Shown: positions 18,603-28,679 of the stretch, in pieces
How the letters are laid out: each line of letters opens with the position of its first letter
Position numbering within the stretch: the stretch's first letter is position 1
Source of the DNA: Adhaeribacter arboris
GTDB lineage: Bacteria; Bacteroidota; Bacteroidia; Cytophagales; Hymenobacteraceae
DNA length: 64,000 nucleotides
Direction: 5' to 3'
Assembly (NCBI RefSeq): GCF_003023845.1
Contig: NZ_PYFT01000001.1
Coordinates: forward strand, 4,464,001 to 4,528,000
Position numbers and translations under genes: made by a program
The notes under the pieces: generated by a model
The model's database searches: none
Seen by the model: the letters and a program-made list of their open reading frames with translations, nothing else
What the model was told of the DNA's origin: nothing

Positions 18603-19253
18603 TCAACTAATCTCAATTACTCCTAAAACTAATGCCAGGGCCGCTGCAACCACCGCAATGCCCAAAATGACGCCTAAAACCGGACCTATAACAGGCAGAG
18701 ATAATAAGGCAACTAATAATAAAGCTGCGCCCACAATTATTAAGATTTTAGCTTCTTTCGATAAAGAGGTCTGAGGTTTATCAAACGATACCACTACTTT
18801 GTCGCCCTCTTTTTCTGCTTTAACCGAATTCTTTAAACCTTGTACCTCATTGCGCAATTCATCTACTTTCTTTTCATTGGTTTTAATAGTTACCCGGTCT
18901 CGTTTTTTGGTGGTATCTAGTATAGCTTCCAGGCGATTTTTTAACTGCTTTAACTGTTTACGAGAAGGCTTCTGAATAATCAGTTTCTCTGTTAAAGGAT
19001 CTTGCGTATTCTTTTCAGTTGCACCAGTTACCTGCGATTGTAATACTGTGTTTAACTCATTAGCCGGGTCATTAAGGTTTGCTACTTGAGTTAATTCTTT
19101 ATTTTTAGGCGAGTTGGTTTTGTAGGGATCTTTAAAGGCGCCGGTGCCTTTGGCAAAGCGGAAGGCTTGTGAGGTAGAGCAACTGCTACTAAATTGGCTA
19201 ATAACTAATAGAGATATAATAAGTAATAAGCCGGAAGATTTTCGTGGATTCAT
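18603..19253 (-). CDS. Hypothetical lipoprotein with coiled coil and C-terminal membrane segments
   Basis: This 216-residue protein has a lipoprotein signal peptide: MNPRKSS, a hydrophobic stretch and the lipobox FSSSC (Cys near 25). A Lys/Gln-rich region follows, then a coiled coil at about 125-150 (KVDELRNEVQGLKNSVKAEKEG). The C-terminal 50 residues contain two very hydrophobic Gly/Val/Ala/Leu helices, an unusual combination with a lipid anchor. I recognise no named family. It is convergent with the serine hydrolase gene, with 77 bp between their ends. The upstream region (after 19253) leads into a 657-bp gap. Confidence 0.6.
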   Translation of the reverse strand: MNPRKSSGLLLIISLLVISQFSSSCSTSQAFRFAKGTGAFKDPYKTNSPKNKELTQVANLNDPANELNTVLQSQVTGATEKNTQDPLTEKLIIQKPSRKQLKQLKNRLEAILDTTKKRDRVTIKTNEKKVDELRNEVQGLKNSVKAEKEGDKVVVSFDKPQTSLSKEAKILIIVGAALLLVALLSLPVIGPVLGVILGIAVVAAALALVLGVIEIS

Positions 19254-19910
19254 AGTTCATGCACTTAATTAGGTTATAGCAAAAGTAATAGTTTCTGGAT
19301 GCACCTAAGAAGTAAAATGCATAAAAGAACTACAGGTAATCACAGTTTTTCTTAAAAGTATGGTATAGCAAAGCTGTATAAACTCTGTAATTGCCTGTTT
19401 CTTTCTTTAAGGTTCTGTTCAAAATGTGTTTATTTTATCCGGAGGAATGAATTGTAAGTAGCTTAATTATATTTGGTTAGAATAAAGTAACAATATTGTT
19501 GTCCAAGAATTATCCCCATTATTCATTTAGTAAAACTGCATTATCGAATACTGTTTATCAAGCTACTTTTAAGAAAGAACTACATTTTATCTAGGAAGTA
19601 GTTAAAATCAACTCTACTATTTTATTACAAATGCAGGTATAATTTATACATCTTCGGTTTTATTGATTTGCTTTAGTATTTTTGCGCAAGTAAAGCTTTA
19701 AAGTAGCAAAACCACAAGGTGTTAAGTTTTTGGATTTAACCTTAAATAGTTTTACGAACTTAATTTTGTTCTTAAAGCTTTTACTAATACTTATGAACCA
19801 AGGTGTGCAGATAGGTTAAATATTAATGATCTAATCACCACATTACTAATAGTGAAGCTAATAAGGCAAATTAAAAGATATACCAGAAGATAATAAGTTA
19901 AATAATAACA
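19254..19910. other. Intergenic region before ileS, one weak promoter element seen
   Basis: 657 bp without a supported gene. A TAnnTTTG match (TATTTTTG, 19677-19684) could be a -7 element giving a leader of about 220 nt before ileS. The -33 position has only TTCG. I see no T-box leader, tRNA or repeat. Confidence 0.4.
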
Positions 19911-22900
19911 GTGAAGTATAACGAGTACAAAAACCTAAACTACGCTAAGTTAGCCGAAGAAGTGCTGGCACGGTGGAATAGTAACAAGATATTTGAAAAG
20001 TCGGTGGAAACCCGGGAAGGACATCCTTCTTTTGTTTTTTACGAAGGTCCCCCTTCTGCAAACGGTACACCGGGTATTCACCACGTAATGGCCCGGGCCG
20101 TAAAAGATATCTTTTGCCGTTACAAAACTTTGAAAGGATTTCAGGTAAACCGTAAAGGAGGCTGGGATACGCACGGCTTGCCGATTGAACTTCAGGTTGA
20201 AAAAGAACTAGGTATAACTAAAGAAGATATAGGTAAGAAAATTTCTATTGAGGACTATAATGCTCGGTGCCGCGAAACCGTGATGCGTTATAAAAGTCAG
20301 TGGGATGATCTTACTCAAAAAATGGGTTATTGGGTAGACTTAGATAATCCGTATATAACCTTCGAAAACGATTATATCGAATCTATTTGGGCGCTTTTAA
20401 AGAAGCTGTACGAAAAAGGATTTTTATATAAAGGTTATACCATTCAACCGTATTCGCCCTCTGATGGTACCGGACTGAGCTCTCACGAACTAAACCAGCC
20501 CGGCTGCTATAGAGAAGTAAAAGATACGTCCATAGTTGCCCAGTTTAAAGTTATTAAAGATTCTAATTCAGAATTTCTTTTCTCTAAGCCTACTGGTGAT
20601 GTCTTCATTCTTGCCTGGACAACTACTCCCTGGACCTTGCCGTCAAATACTGCTTTAGCCATAGGGGAAAAGATAGCTTATGTGCAGGTAAATACATTTA
20701 ATGCCTATACGCATAAACCGGTAAGTGTGGTAATTGCCAAAGAACTGGTAGGTAAGTATTTCTCCGAAAAAAGTAAAAACTTGAAACTTGCAGATTACAA
20801 ACCAGGAGATAAAGCCATTCCATTTGAGATTGTTCAGGAATTTACAGGTAAGCAATTAGTAGGTATCCGGTACGAACAACTAATGCCTTACCTGCAACCA
20901 TTCTACGATGCCGATAAAGCATTCCAGGTAGTGGCGGGAGATTTTGTTACTACCTCCGACGGAACCGGCGTGGTGCATACGTCACCTACTTTTGGAGCGG
21001 ATGACTTTCGCGTAGCCAAACAACACGGTATTCCGGCCTTAACTATAAAAGATGAAACCGGTAATGAGCTACCTACTGTAGATAGAAGAGGAAAATTCAT
21101 TAATGAAATTGGCGTAAAGCTCCTGGAAGGTGTTGATAAATATAAAATCAAAACGCATAAAGCCCTTGGCCCAGATGACTTTTATGTGAAGAATTATACT
21201 AATGAAGATGAAAGTAATCCGGATTATAAAACAACAGATATTATTATCTCAATCATTTTAAAAGAAGAAAATAAAGCCTTTAAGGTTGAAAAATACGAGC
21301 ATACCTATCCACATTCGTGGCGAACAGATAAACCGGTTTTATATTATCCATTAGATGCTTGGTTCATTAAAACTACAGCCGTAAAAAGTAGATTAGTTGA
21401 ACTGAATAAAACCATAAATTGGAAACCGGAATCTACGGGTACAGGCCGCTTCGGTAATTGGCTCGAAAACCTGGTTGACTGGAATCTTTCCCGTTCCCGG
21501 TATTGGGGTACGCCCTTACCAATCTGGCGAACCGAAGATGGTACTGAGGAAATTTGCATTGGCTCCGTAGCTGAATTGCAAGCTGAAGTAGATAAGGCTG
21601 TTGCTGCTGGAATAATGGAAGCTACTGTAATTTCGGAAATGGATTTGCATCGGCCGTATGTGGATAACATTCGTTTGGTAGCGCCATCGGGCAAAGTAAT
21701 GTACCGGGAACCAGACTTAATCGACGTTTGGTTCGATTCGGGAGCTATGCCTTATGCCCAGTGGCATTACCCATTAGAGAACAAAGAGATATTCCAGAAA
21801 AACTTCCCCGCCGATTTTATTGCGGAAGGAGTAGACCAGACGCGCGGTTGGTTCTTTACTTTACACGCCATTGCGGTTATGTTGGAAGATAACGTGGCGT
21901 TTAAAAATGTAATGGCCAATGGGTTAGTTCTTGATAAAAACGGCAATAAAATGAGCAAGCGCTTAGGCAATGCCGTGGATCCGTTCGAAACCATTAAAAC
22001 CTACGGACCGGATGCGACACGTTGGTACATGATTTCGAATGCGCCGCCTTGGGATAACCTGAAATTTAATACCGACGGCATCGTAGAGGTACAGCGCCGG
22101 TTCTTCGGGACTTTACAGAATACCTATTCGTTCTTTGCGCTTTACGCAAACCTCGACAATTTCACGTATGCCGAAGCAGAAGTATCTTTAGAGAATCGGA
22201 CGGAAAGCGATCGGTGGATAATCTCAAAATTAAATTCGTTGTTAACATTGGTAGATGCGGCTTACGCCGATTATGACCCAACGAAAGCTACCCGTGCTAT
22301 TCAGGATTTTGTAAGCGATGATTTAAGTAACTGGTACGTGCGCCTGAACCGTAAGCGGTTCTGGAAAGGAGAGTACAACCAAGATAAAGTAGCGGCTTAC
22401 CAAACGCTCTATACGTGTCTGGAAACAATAGCTTTATTAGCTGCCCCAGTTGCCCCTTTCTACATGGATCAGCTCTTCTTAGATTTGAACCGGGTATCTG
22501 GTAAGAATCAAGTAGAGTCGGTGCATTTAGCGGATTATCCCCAGGTGAGTGAATCAGCAATCGATGCCGAATTGGAAGAAAGAATGGCTTTAGCGCAAAC
22601 TATATCGTCGCTGGTGCACTCGCTCCGGAAGAAAGAAAGCATGAAAGTACGGCAACCTTTATCGCGTATTTTAATACCGGTGCTTAACGGGAAAACAAAG
22701 ACGCAAATAGAAGCCGTAGCCGATTTAATTTTATCGGAGGTAAACGTGAAAGCTATTGAATACATTGATGATACATCCGGTATATTGGTAAAGAAAATTA
22801 AACCTAATTTTAAAAAGCTAGGTCAGATTTTCGGTCCGCGCCTGAAAGAAGTAGCGGCCGCTATTCAGAAGATGAACCAGGATGAAATTAACAAGCTGGA

Positions 22901-23312
22901 AAAAGAAAATGGTTTTGAAATTCTGTTGGGCAATGATACGGTAATAATTACCTCGGACGATGTAGAAATTTCTTCCGAAGACATTCCGGGTTGGCTGGTA
23001 GCATCCGAAGGTAAATTAACGGTGGCTTTAGATATTACACTTACCGAAGCTTTAAAGCAGGAAGGTATTGCCCGTGATCTGGTAAACCGTATTCAAAACC
23101 TGCGGAAAGATAGCGGGTTAGATGTACAGGATCGTATCCGGATTTCGTTACAAAATAATAATGCCGAAGTGAATGCCGCTGTACAAGCTTTTGAGAAATA
23201 CATCAGCGAAGAAACTCAGGCTACGGATGTGCAATTAACCGAAATAATAGCCGATGGTACGGCTCTGGAAATTGACGAATTTACCCTTACTGCCAAGCTG
23301 GAAGTAGTTTAA
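19911..23312 (+). CDS. ileS: Isoleucine--tRNA ligase
   Basis: This 1133-residue class I synthetase charges tRNA-Ile and edits Val-tRNA-Ile. Signatures are PSANGTPGIHHVM (48-60, the HIGH motif as HHVM), GGWDTHGLPIELQVEKELG (about 84-102), the editing-domain motifs WTTTPWTLPSNTAL and GTGVVHTSPTFGADDF, DVWFDSG, and the KMSKS motif as KMSKR (about 680). The anticodon-binding and C-terminal domains are complete, with the long Bacteroidota/eukaryote-like form. The start is GTG at 19911 (MKYNEYKNLNYAKL), as the N-terminus matches the family and no upstream ATG is available. Confidence 0.96.
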   Translation: MKYNEYKNLNYAKLAEEVLARWNSNKIFEKSVETREGHPSFVFYEGPPSANGTPGIHHVMARAVKDIFCRYKTLKGFQVNRKGGWDTHGLPIELQVEKELGITKEDIGKKISIEDYNARCRETVMRYKSQWDDLTQKMGYWVDLDNPYITFENDYIESIWALLKKLYEKGFLYKGYTIQPYSPSDGTGLSSHELNQPGCYREVKDTSIVAQFKVIKDSNSEFLFSKPTGDVFILAWTTTPWTLPSNTALAIGEKIAYVQVNTFNAYTHKPVSVVIAKELVGKYFSEKSKNLKLADYKPGDKAIPFEIVQEFTGKQLVGIRYEQLMPYLQPFYDADKAFQVVAGDFVTTSDGTGVVHTSPTFGADDFRVAKQHGIPALTIKDETGNELPTVDRRGKFINEIGVKLLEGVDKYKIKTHKALGPDDFYVKNYTNEDESNPDYKTTDIIISIILKEENKAFKVEKYEHTYPHSWRTDKPVLYYPLDAWFIKTTAVKSRLVELNKTINWKPESTGTGRFGNWLENLVDWNLSRSRYWGTPLPIWRTEDGTEEICIGSVAELQAEVDKAVAAGIMEATVISEMDLHRPYVDNIRLVAPSGKVMYREPDLIDVWFDSGAMPYAQWHYPLENKEIFQKNFPADFIAEGVDQTRGWFFTLHAIAVMLEDNVAFKNVMANGLVLDKNGNKMSKRLGNAVDPFETIKTYGPDATRWYMISNAPPWDNLKFNTDGIVEVQRRFFGTLQNTYSFFALYANLDNFTYAEAEVSLENRTESDRWIISKLNSLLTLVDAAYADYDPTKATRAIQDFVSDDLSNWYVRLNRKRFWKGEYNQDKVAAYQTLYTCLETIALLAAPVAPFYMDQLFLDLNRVSGKNQVESVHLADYPQVSESAIDAELEERMALAQTISSLVHSLRKKESMKVRQPLSRILIPVLNGKTKTQIEAVADLILSEVNVKAIEYIDDTSGILVKKIKPNFKKLGQIFGPRLKEVAAAIQKMNQDEINKLEKENGFEILLGNDTVIITSDDVEISSEDIPGWLVASEGKLTVALDITLTEALKQEGIARDLVNRIQNLRKDSGLDVQDRIRISLQNNNAEVNAAVQAFEKYISEETQATDVQLTEIIADGTALEIDEFTLTAKLEVV

Positions 23313-23430
23313 AAGTAGGTAATTTTTTGATAATTAATTGCTTTGGGAATTATGTAAGAGTAAAATTGTTTAAGTTTAATAATTGAACTTGTTTATCTAA
23401 CTCCCAAACGTTTATAGTAAAAGTTTGTAG

Positions 23431-24093
23431 ATGAAATATTATAAATATTACCTGCTTAGCCTTGTTGTTATCCTTATTGATCAAATTGTAAAATTTGTGG
23501 TCCATTTTAATATGGATATGGGATTACCCGGCGAGATTCATTTAATTGGCGAGTGGGCAAAGCTGCATTATACTCTTAACCCAGGAATGGCCTTTGGCGT
23601 GGAGTTAGGTTCTAGTTACGGTAAATTAATTTTAAGTTTGTTCCGGATGGTAGCCATGGTGTTCATTGGTTACGGCCTATATTATCTGTGGAAACATCGG
23701 GCGCATTCGGGTTTTATCTGGTGCGTAGCCTTAATTTTAGGCGGGGCCATTGGTAACCTGATTGATAGTATCTTCTACGGAATTTGGTTTGATAACGCTC
23801 CGTTTGGTTCGCCAACCCCTTGGTTTCACGGTCAGGTAGTAGATATGTTTTATCTGGATATTTGGGAAGGTATCATTCCGTATTGGGTTCCCGTATTAGG
23901 CGGTCAAGCTATGTCGTTGTGGCCAATTTTTAACGTCGCTGATTCGGCTATTTTTATTGGCGTCTTGATTATTTTGTTTAATCAGAAACGCTTCTTTTCC
24001 AGTTTACCGGATAGAAGGATATTATCAGGAAGTCCGGAAGAAACCCCAGCTGATAACCAACCAGAAACCACGAATGCTAAATTAGAAGCATAA
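23431..24093 (+). CDS. lspA: Lipoprotein signal peptidase (signal peptidase II)
   Basis: This 220-residue inner-membrane aspartyl protease of the SPase II family removes lipoprotein signal peptides after diacylglyceryl transfer. Four hydrophobic helices are visible: near 5-22, then around YGKLILSLFRMVAMVFIGYG, IWCVALILGGAIGNLID and SAIFIGVLIILF. The catalytic aspartates are in VVDMFYLDIWEG and FNVADSAIFIG. ALILGGAIGNLID is a strong family signature. A soluble insertion between the last helices and the hydrophilic Pro/Glu-rich tail make it longer than the E. coli enzyme (about 165 aa), as usual in Bacteroidota. It follows ileS by 118 bp, a common pairing. Confidence 0.94.
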   Translation: MKYYKYYLLSLVVILIDQIVKFVVHFNMDMGLPGEIHLIGEWAKLHYTLNPGMAFGVELGSSYGKLILSLFRMVAMVFIGYGLYYLWKHRAHSGFIWCVALILGGAIGNLIDSIFYGIWFDNAPFGSPTPWFHGQVVDMFYLDIWEGIIPYWVPVLGGQAMSLWPIFNVADSAIFIGVLIILFNQKRFFSSLPDRRILSGSPEETPADNQPETTNAKLEA

Positions 24094-24099
24094 AATTTA

Positions 24100-24159
24100 A
24101 ATTACTTTAAAACAAAGAAGCCCTGCTATTTAGTAGGGCTTCTTTGTTTTAAAGTAATT
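24100..24159. terminator. Long rho-independent terminator after lspA
   Basis: Perfect 25-nt arms with a 10-nt loop. The core GAAGCCCT pairs with AGGGCTTC, flanked by AAAACAAA and TTTGTTTT. It begins 6 bp after the lspA stop. It is unusually long for a simple terminator. Confidence 0.85.
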
Positions 24160-24395
24160 CGTCTTTCCTTTCAAAATGAAACTCCGAAATCTTCCCGGTA
24201 GAATTTCATTCGTTATCTTAAGTGAATTTACTATTTTCATCATCAGAATTAGCAATATCCGAAAAGTGCTTAATGGGAGTTAGAAATTATCTATAACAGA
24301 ACGCTCTTCAAACGATTAGCATTTGAAAGAGTAAATTAAATAGACTTTTAGACCAAGATTTAGCTACTTGCCATACAAAAATTTAACTTGCTTCA

Positions 24396-26207
24396 ATGCC
24401 AGAAACCTCCTTATTAAAAATTAACCATCTGCAAACTGAATTTAGCTCGCCCCGGGGTAGCGCAAAAGCGGTGGATGGTATTTCCTTCGATTTACTTTCC
24501 GGGGAAACTATTGCCATTGTGGGTGAATCTGGTTCGGGTAAATCCGTCACGGCTTTATCTATTTTACGACTTATCAACAGTCCTCCCGGGAAAATTAGTG
24601 GGGGCGAAATTATTTATCAGTCACGCCAGTTTGGGCAGGTAAATTTACTGGAATTGCCCGAGAAGCAAATTCAAAAGATAAGGGGTAACGAAATTTCCAT
24701 GATTTTTCAGGAACCGATGACTTCCTTAAACCCAGTTTATACCTGTGGCTTTCAGGTGAGAGAAGTTCTGGAATTGCATAAAGGTTTGTCTAAAAAACAA
24801 GCAACCGAAAAGACCTTAGAACTTTTCGAGTTAGTTAAACTTCCTCGTCCGGCTAAAATTTTAAAAGCCTATCCGCACGAAATATCCGGGGGACAGAAGC
24901 AAAGGGTAATGATTGCCATGGCTATGGCTTGTAATCCGGCTATTCTTATTGCCGATGAGCCCACCACCGCTTTAGACGTAACAGTGCAGGCCCGCGTTCT
25001 AGACTTATTAAATGATTTGCGGATGCAGCACCGAACATCTATTCTGTTTATAACGCACGATTTAGGCGTAGTAGCCGAGATTGCCGATCGGGTTCTGGTA
25101 ATGTACAAGGGGAAAATAGTAGAACAAGGTTCGGTTTTACAAATATTCAGTAATCCACAGCATCCTTATACCAAAGGCTTATTGGCCTGCCGGCCAGCCT
25201 TATCTTTTGGCAGAAAATGGTTACCAACGGTAGCAGATTTCATGCAGGTAGAACCAGACGGAACCATGACCGAAAAGCAATTGCTTCCTGAGAATAAAGC
25301 TGCTTTTAACGTAAATGCAGCAACTAACCAAATACGAAGAAATGAAGTCCTAAACAATACCCCTTTGTTAATTGTCAAAAACGTAGAAGTACACTTTCCG
25401 GTCCGGAAACCTTTGTTTTCCCGTTCACAGGAGGTAATTAAAGCGGTGGATGGCGTGAGTTTTGAAATTTACCCAGGTGAAACAATTGCTTTAGTGGGAG
25501 AATCAGGTTGTGGAAAAACTACCTTGGGGCGGACAATTTTGAAAATGGTGAAGCCTACGAGTGGGCAGATTATTTTTAATAACGTAAATGTCGCCAGTTT
25601 ATCTGGGAAAGAGTTGCGCCAGGAACGCCGTAAATTACAAATGATTTTTCAGGACCCGTACGCTTCTTTAAATCCAATGCACACTATTGGAGAAGCCATA
25701 ATGGAACCTATGCGCGTACATAATGTTTATAATACAGAAGCAGAAAGAAAAGAACGCGTAGTAGAACTGCTTCAAACTGTGAACTTAAGCGCGGAGCATT
25801 ACTCCCGTTATCCACACGAATTTTCCGGTGGGCAGCGACAACGAATTTCCATTGCCCGAGCGTTAGCATTACAACCGCAATGCATCATTTGTGATGAATC
25901 TGTTTCGGCTTTAGATGTTTCGGTGCAAGCTCAGGTACTTAATCTGTTAAATAAATTAAAGAACGACTTCGGGATTACTTACCTGTTCATCACCCACGAT
26001 TTAGCTGTGGCTCGCTTTATGGCCGATCGTATATTTGTGATGAGTGAAGGGAAAATAGTAGAAAGCGGCCCTGCTGAGCAAATTTATAGCCATCCGCAGC
26101 ACGATTATACCCGCACGCTTATCCAGGCAATTCCAACCGGTGATATACAAGATATTGTGGCGGCCCAACAAAAGCGGGCGCTCCAAATAGCGGCCAAAGC
26201 TTTATAA
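24396..26207 (+). CDS. ABC transporter ATP-binding protein, fused two-domain oligopeptide/dipeptide type (DppD-DppF/YejF-like)
   Basis: A 603-residue tandem ATPase. Domain 1 (about 5-265) has Walker A GESGSGKS, the ABC signature ISGGQKQR and Walker B ILIADEPTTALD. Domain 2 (about 325-590) has GESGCGKT, FSGGQRQR and CIICDESVSALD. Both have the oligopeptide-transporter C-terminal tail feature (HPQHPYTKGLL, HPQHDYTRTL). Such fused ATPases energise peptide or nickel-type uptake permeases, but no permease or binding-protein gene lies alongside; the genes may be elsewhere. In domain 2 a Glu replaces the usual Pro after DE (DESVSALD), as in DppF/OppF. It follows a 236-bp gap after the lspA terminator. 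Confidence 0.92.
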   Translation: MPETSLLKINHLQTEFSSPRGSAKAVDGISFDLLSGETIAIVGESGSGKSVTALSILRLINSPPGKISGGEIIYQSRQFGQVNLLELPEKQIQKIRGNEISMIFQEPMTSLNPVYTCGFQVREVLELHKGLSKKQATEKTLELFELVKLPRPAKILKAYPHEISGGQKQRVMIAMAMACNPAILIADEPTTALDVTVQARVLDLLNDLRMQHRTSILFITHDLGVVAEIADRVLVMYKGKIVEQGSVLQIFSNPQHPYTKGLLACRPALSFGRKWLPTVADFMQVEPDGTMTEKQLLPENKAAFNVNAATNQIRRNEVLNNTPLLIVKNVEVHFPVRKPLFSRSQEVIKAVDGVSFEIYPGETIALVGESGCGKTTLGRTILKMVKPTSGQIIFNNVNVASLSGKELRQERRKLQMIFQDPYASLNPMHTIGEAIMEPMRVHNVYNTEAERKERVVELLQTVNLSAEHYSRYPHEFSGGQRQRISIARALALQPQCIICDESVSALDVSVQAQVLNLLNKLKNDFGITYLFITHDLAVARFMADRIFVMSEGKIVESGPAEQIYSHPQHDYTRTLIQAIPTGDIQDIVAAQQKRALQIAAKAL

Positions 26208-26375
26208 TTAAACAAACCTGGTACTTTGGTAGTATATCTTCGGGATTACCTGTAACAAATTTTAAAAATTTTAAAACAAGCTGAATTTTAGTAAACTCCT
26301 TAGTTACTTATTAGTAAGTAATTAAATGTGCAAGTGTTACTATTTTGGCTTAGATTTCTTCATTAATACAAATAC

Positions 26376-28667
26376 ATGCGAAATAAAGAAAAAGCAACAT
26401 CCACCCGTGGTAGCAATCGTGCGGAAAAAGCAGGAACCAGCAAAGCACGGGGACAAGAACTAGCGGTAACTAAATCCAGATTATTTAAAATATTTGCGGG
26501 TAATCCGGATAAAGTATTTGGCTATAAACAATTATCACGACGGTTAGGCGTAAACGACAAAGCCGGCCGCGATTTAATTAACGAGTATTTAAAGCAACTC
26601 CGGAAAGAAGGTAAGCTTACGTTACTCGAAGGCAATAATTACGTTTTAAACAGTACTTCTACTTATATAACGGGCATCGTTGATTTAGCTAATCCAAAAT
26701 ACGCGTACATCGTTTCCGATGAAACCGAAGAAGATGTGCGGGTATTCAGTGAAAAACTGATGTTTGCTATGGGGGGCGATCGCGTAAAAGTAAGACTTTA
26801 TTCTTCGGGCGGCGACCGTCCGGAAGGCGAAGTAGTAGAAATTATAGAACGGGCGAAAGATGAAATTGTGGGTAAAGTAGAGCTTTCTAAAAACTTTGCT
26901 TTTATAGTCCCCGATTTTAAAAAGCTTTACTTTGATGTATTTGTAGGCGAGAATGACCTGTTAAATGCAAATAATGGGGACAAAGTATTAGTAAAAATAA
27001 CCGAATGGCCTACTTCCAGCAATAAAAGCCCCATTGGTAAAGTAGTGCGGGTATTTGGCCCGGCCGGCGAGAACGAGGCAGAAATTAACTCTATAATGGC
27101 CGAGTTCGGTTTGCCCTTTGAGTTTCCCGAAAATGTAGAAAAAGAAGCGGAAGCTATTCCGGTTGTTATTCCGGAAGAAGAAATTGCCCAACGGCGTGAT
27201 TTCCGGAGTATTACCACCTTTACCATTGACCCGCTCGACGCGAAGGATTTTGACGATGCCTTATCTATTCAGCAACTCGAAAATGGCCATTGGGAAATTG
27301 GCGTGCACATTGCCGATGTAACCCATTACATTCAGGAAAAATCAGCATTAGAGCGCGAAGCATATCACCGGGCTACTTCCGTTTATTTAGTAGATCGGAC
27401 CATTCCGATGCTGCCCGAAAAATTATCGAATGGTTTGTGTTCGCTACGGCCGCACGAAGAAAAACTCACTTTTTCGGCGGTGTTTGAGCTCGATGAAACC
27501 GGTAAATTATATGACCAGTGGATTGGTAAAACCATTATTTACTCTGACCGGCGGTTTACTTACGAAGAAGCTCAGCAACGCATAGAAACCGGCGAAGGCG
27601 ATTTTGCTTCGGAAATATTAACGCTAAACAAAATTGCGCACGAGTTAAAAGATAAGCGCTTTAAAAATGGTGCTATTAGTTTTGAGACGGTAGAAGTAAA
27701 ATTTAAGCTCGACGAACAAGGCAAGCCCGTATCGGTATTTATAAAAGAACGGAAAGATGCCCATAAACTCATTGAAGAGTTTATGTTGCTGGCTAACCGT
27801 AAAGTGGCGGAGTTTGTGTTTAACCTGAAGAAAACCAAAGTCCGGAATACTATGGTTTACCGCACGCACGATGCTCCTGACCCGGACAAGCTGACCAACT
27901 TTTCGATATTTGCCAAGCGTTTCGGATATAATTTAACGGTGGATAACATTGATAAAATTTCGAATGAGTTAAATAAATTAGCTGAGCAAACCGAAGGAAA
28001 ACCAGAACAAAACGTCCTGCAAAATTTGGCTATTCGCACCATGGCCAAGGCTAAATATACTACGGAGCCTTTAGGTCACTTTGGTTTAGGTTTTAGCCAT
28101 TATTCACATTTTACTTCGCCTATTCGCCGGTACCCGGATATGATGGCGCACCGGTTAATCTTCCATTACTTAAACGGGGGCAAATCACAAAATAAAGAAG
28201 AGTACGAAGAAAGATGTAAATATTCTTCCGAAATGGAAAAACGGGCGGCAGATGCGGAACGGGCTTCCATTAAATACAAGCAAGTAGAATTTATGCAGGA
28301 TACCATTGGTCAACAGTTTAAAGGAATTATTTCCGGAGTAACGGAGTGGGGCTTATACGTGGAGATTCAGGAGAATAAATGCGAAGGCATGGTACGGTTA
28401 AGCGACATGGACGATGATTATTATGAATTGGATGCGCAAAATTACCGCATTATTGGCCGGCGCAGTAAACGGATAATTTCTTTTGGGGATGAAGTAATGG
28501 TAGAAGTAAAAGGTGTAAATTTGAACGACCGTACCATCGATTTGCTCCTGGCTAAGGAACAGAAAGAGGAAAAGAAGACTAACCGGAGTAAGAAATCGGA
28601 AACTACTTCTAAAAAAGAAAAAACAGAGGGCCGTAACATTAAAGATTTTTACGGTTTCGACGAATAA
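26376..28667 (+). CDS. rnr: Ribonuclease R (3'-5' exoribonuclease)
   Basis: This 763-residue RNase II/RNB-family enzyme degrades structured RNA in mRNA turnover and rRNA quality control. In order: a basic Ser/Lys-rich tail, a winged-helix-like segment (about 35-90), cold-shock-type OB domains (about 95-230), the RNB catalytic domain with TFTIDPLDAKDFDDALSI (about 287-304, metal-binding Asp residues), PMLPEKLSNGLCSL and HFTSPIRRYPD, and an S1 domain near 645-725 (GQQFKGIISGVTEWGLYVEI). A Lys-rich C-terminus follows. It is only 12 bp upstream of the polyprenyl synthetase gene. Confidence 0.95.
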   Translation: MRNKEKATSTRGSNRAEKAGTSKARGQELAVTKSRLFKIFAGNPDKVFGYKQLSRRLGVNDKAGRDLINEYLKQLRKEGKLTLLEGNNYVLNSTSTYITGIVDLANPKYAYIVSDETEEDVRVFSEKLMFAMGGDRVKVRLYSSGGDRPEGEVVEIIERAKDEIVGKVELSKNFAFIVPDFKKLYFDVFVGENDLLNANNGDKVLVKITEWPTSSNKSPIGKVVRVFGPAGENEAEINSIMAEFGLPFEFPENVEKEAEAIPVVIPEEEIAQRRDFRSITTFTIDPLDAKDFDDALSIQQLENGHWEIGVHIADVTHYIQEKSALEREAYHRATSVYLVDRTIPMLPEKLSNGLCSLRPHEEKLTFSAVFELDETGKLYDQWIGKTIIYSDRRFTYEEAQQRIETGEGDFASEILTLNKIAHELKDKRFKNGAISFETVEVKFKLDEQGKPVSVFIKERKDAHKLIEEFMLLANRKVAEFVFNLKKTKVRNTMVYRTHDAPDPDKLTNFSIFAKRFGYNLTVDNIDKISNELNKLAEQTEGKPEQNVLQNLAIRTMAKAKYTTEPLGHFGLGFSHYSHFTSPIRRYPDMMAHRLIFHYLNGGKSQNKEEYEERCKYSSEMEKRAADAERASIKYKQVEFMQDTIGQQFKGIISGVTEWGLYVEIQENKCEGMVRLSDMDDDYYELDAQNYRIIGRRSKRIISFGDEVMVEVKGVNLNDRTIDLLLAKEQKEEKKTNRSKKSETTSKKEKTEGRNIKDFYGFDE

Positions 28668-28679
28668 AACGTAAGAACT

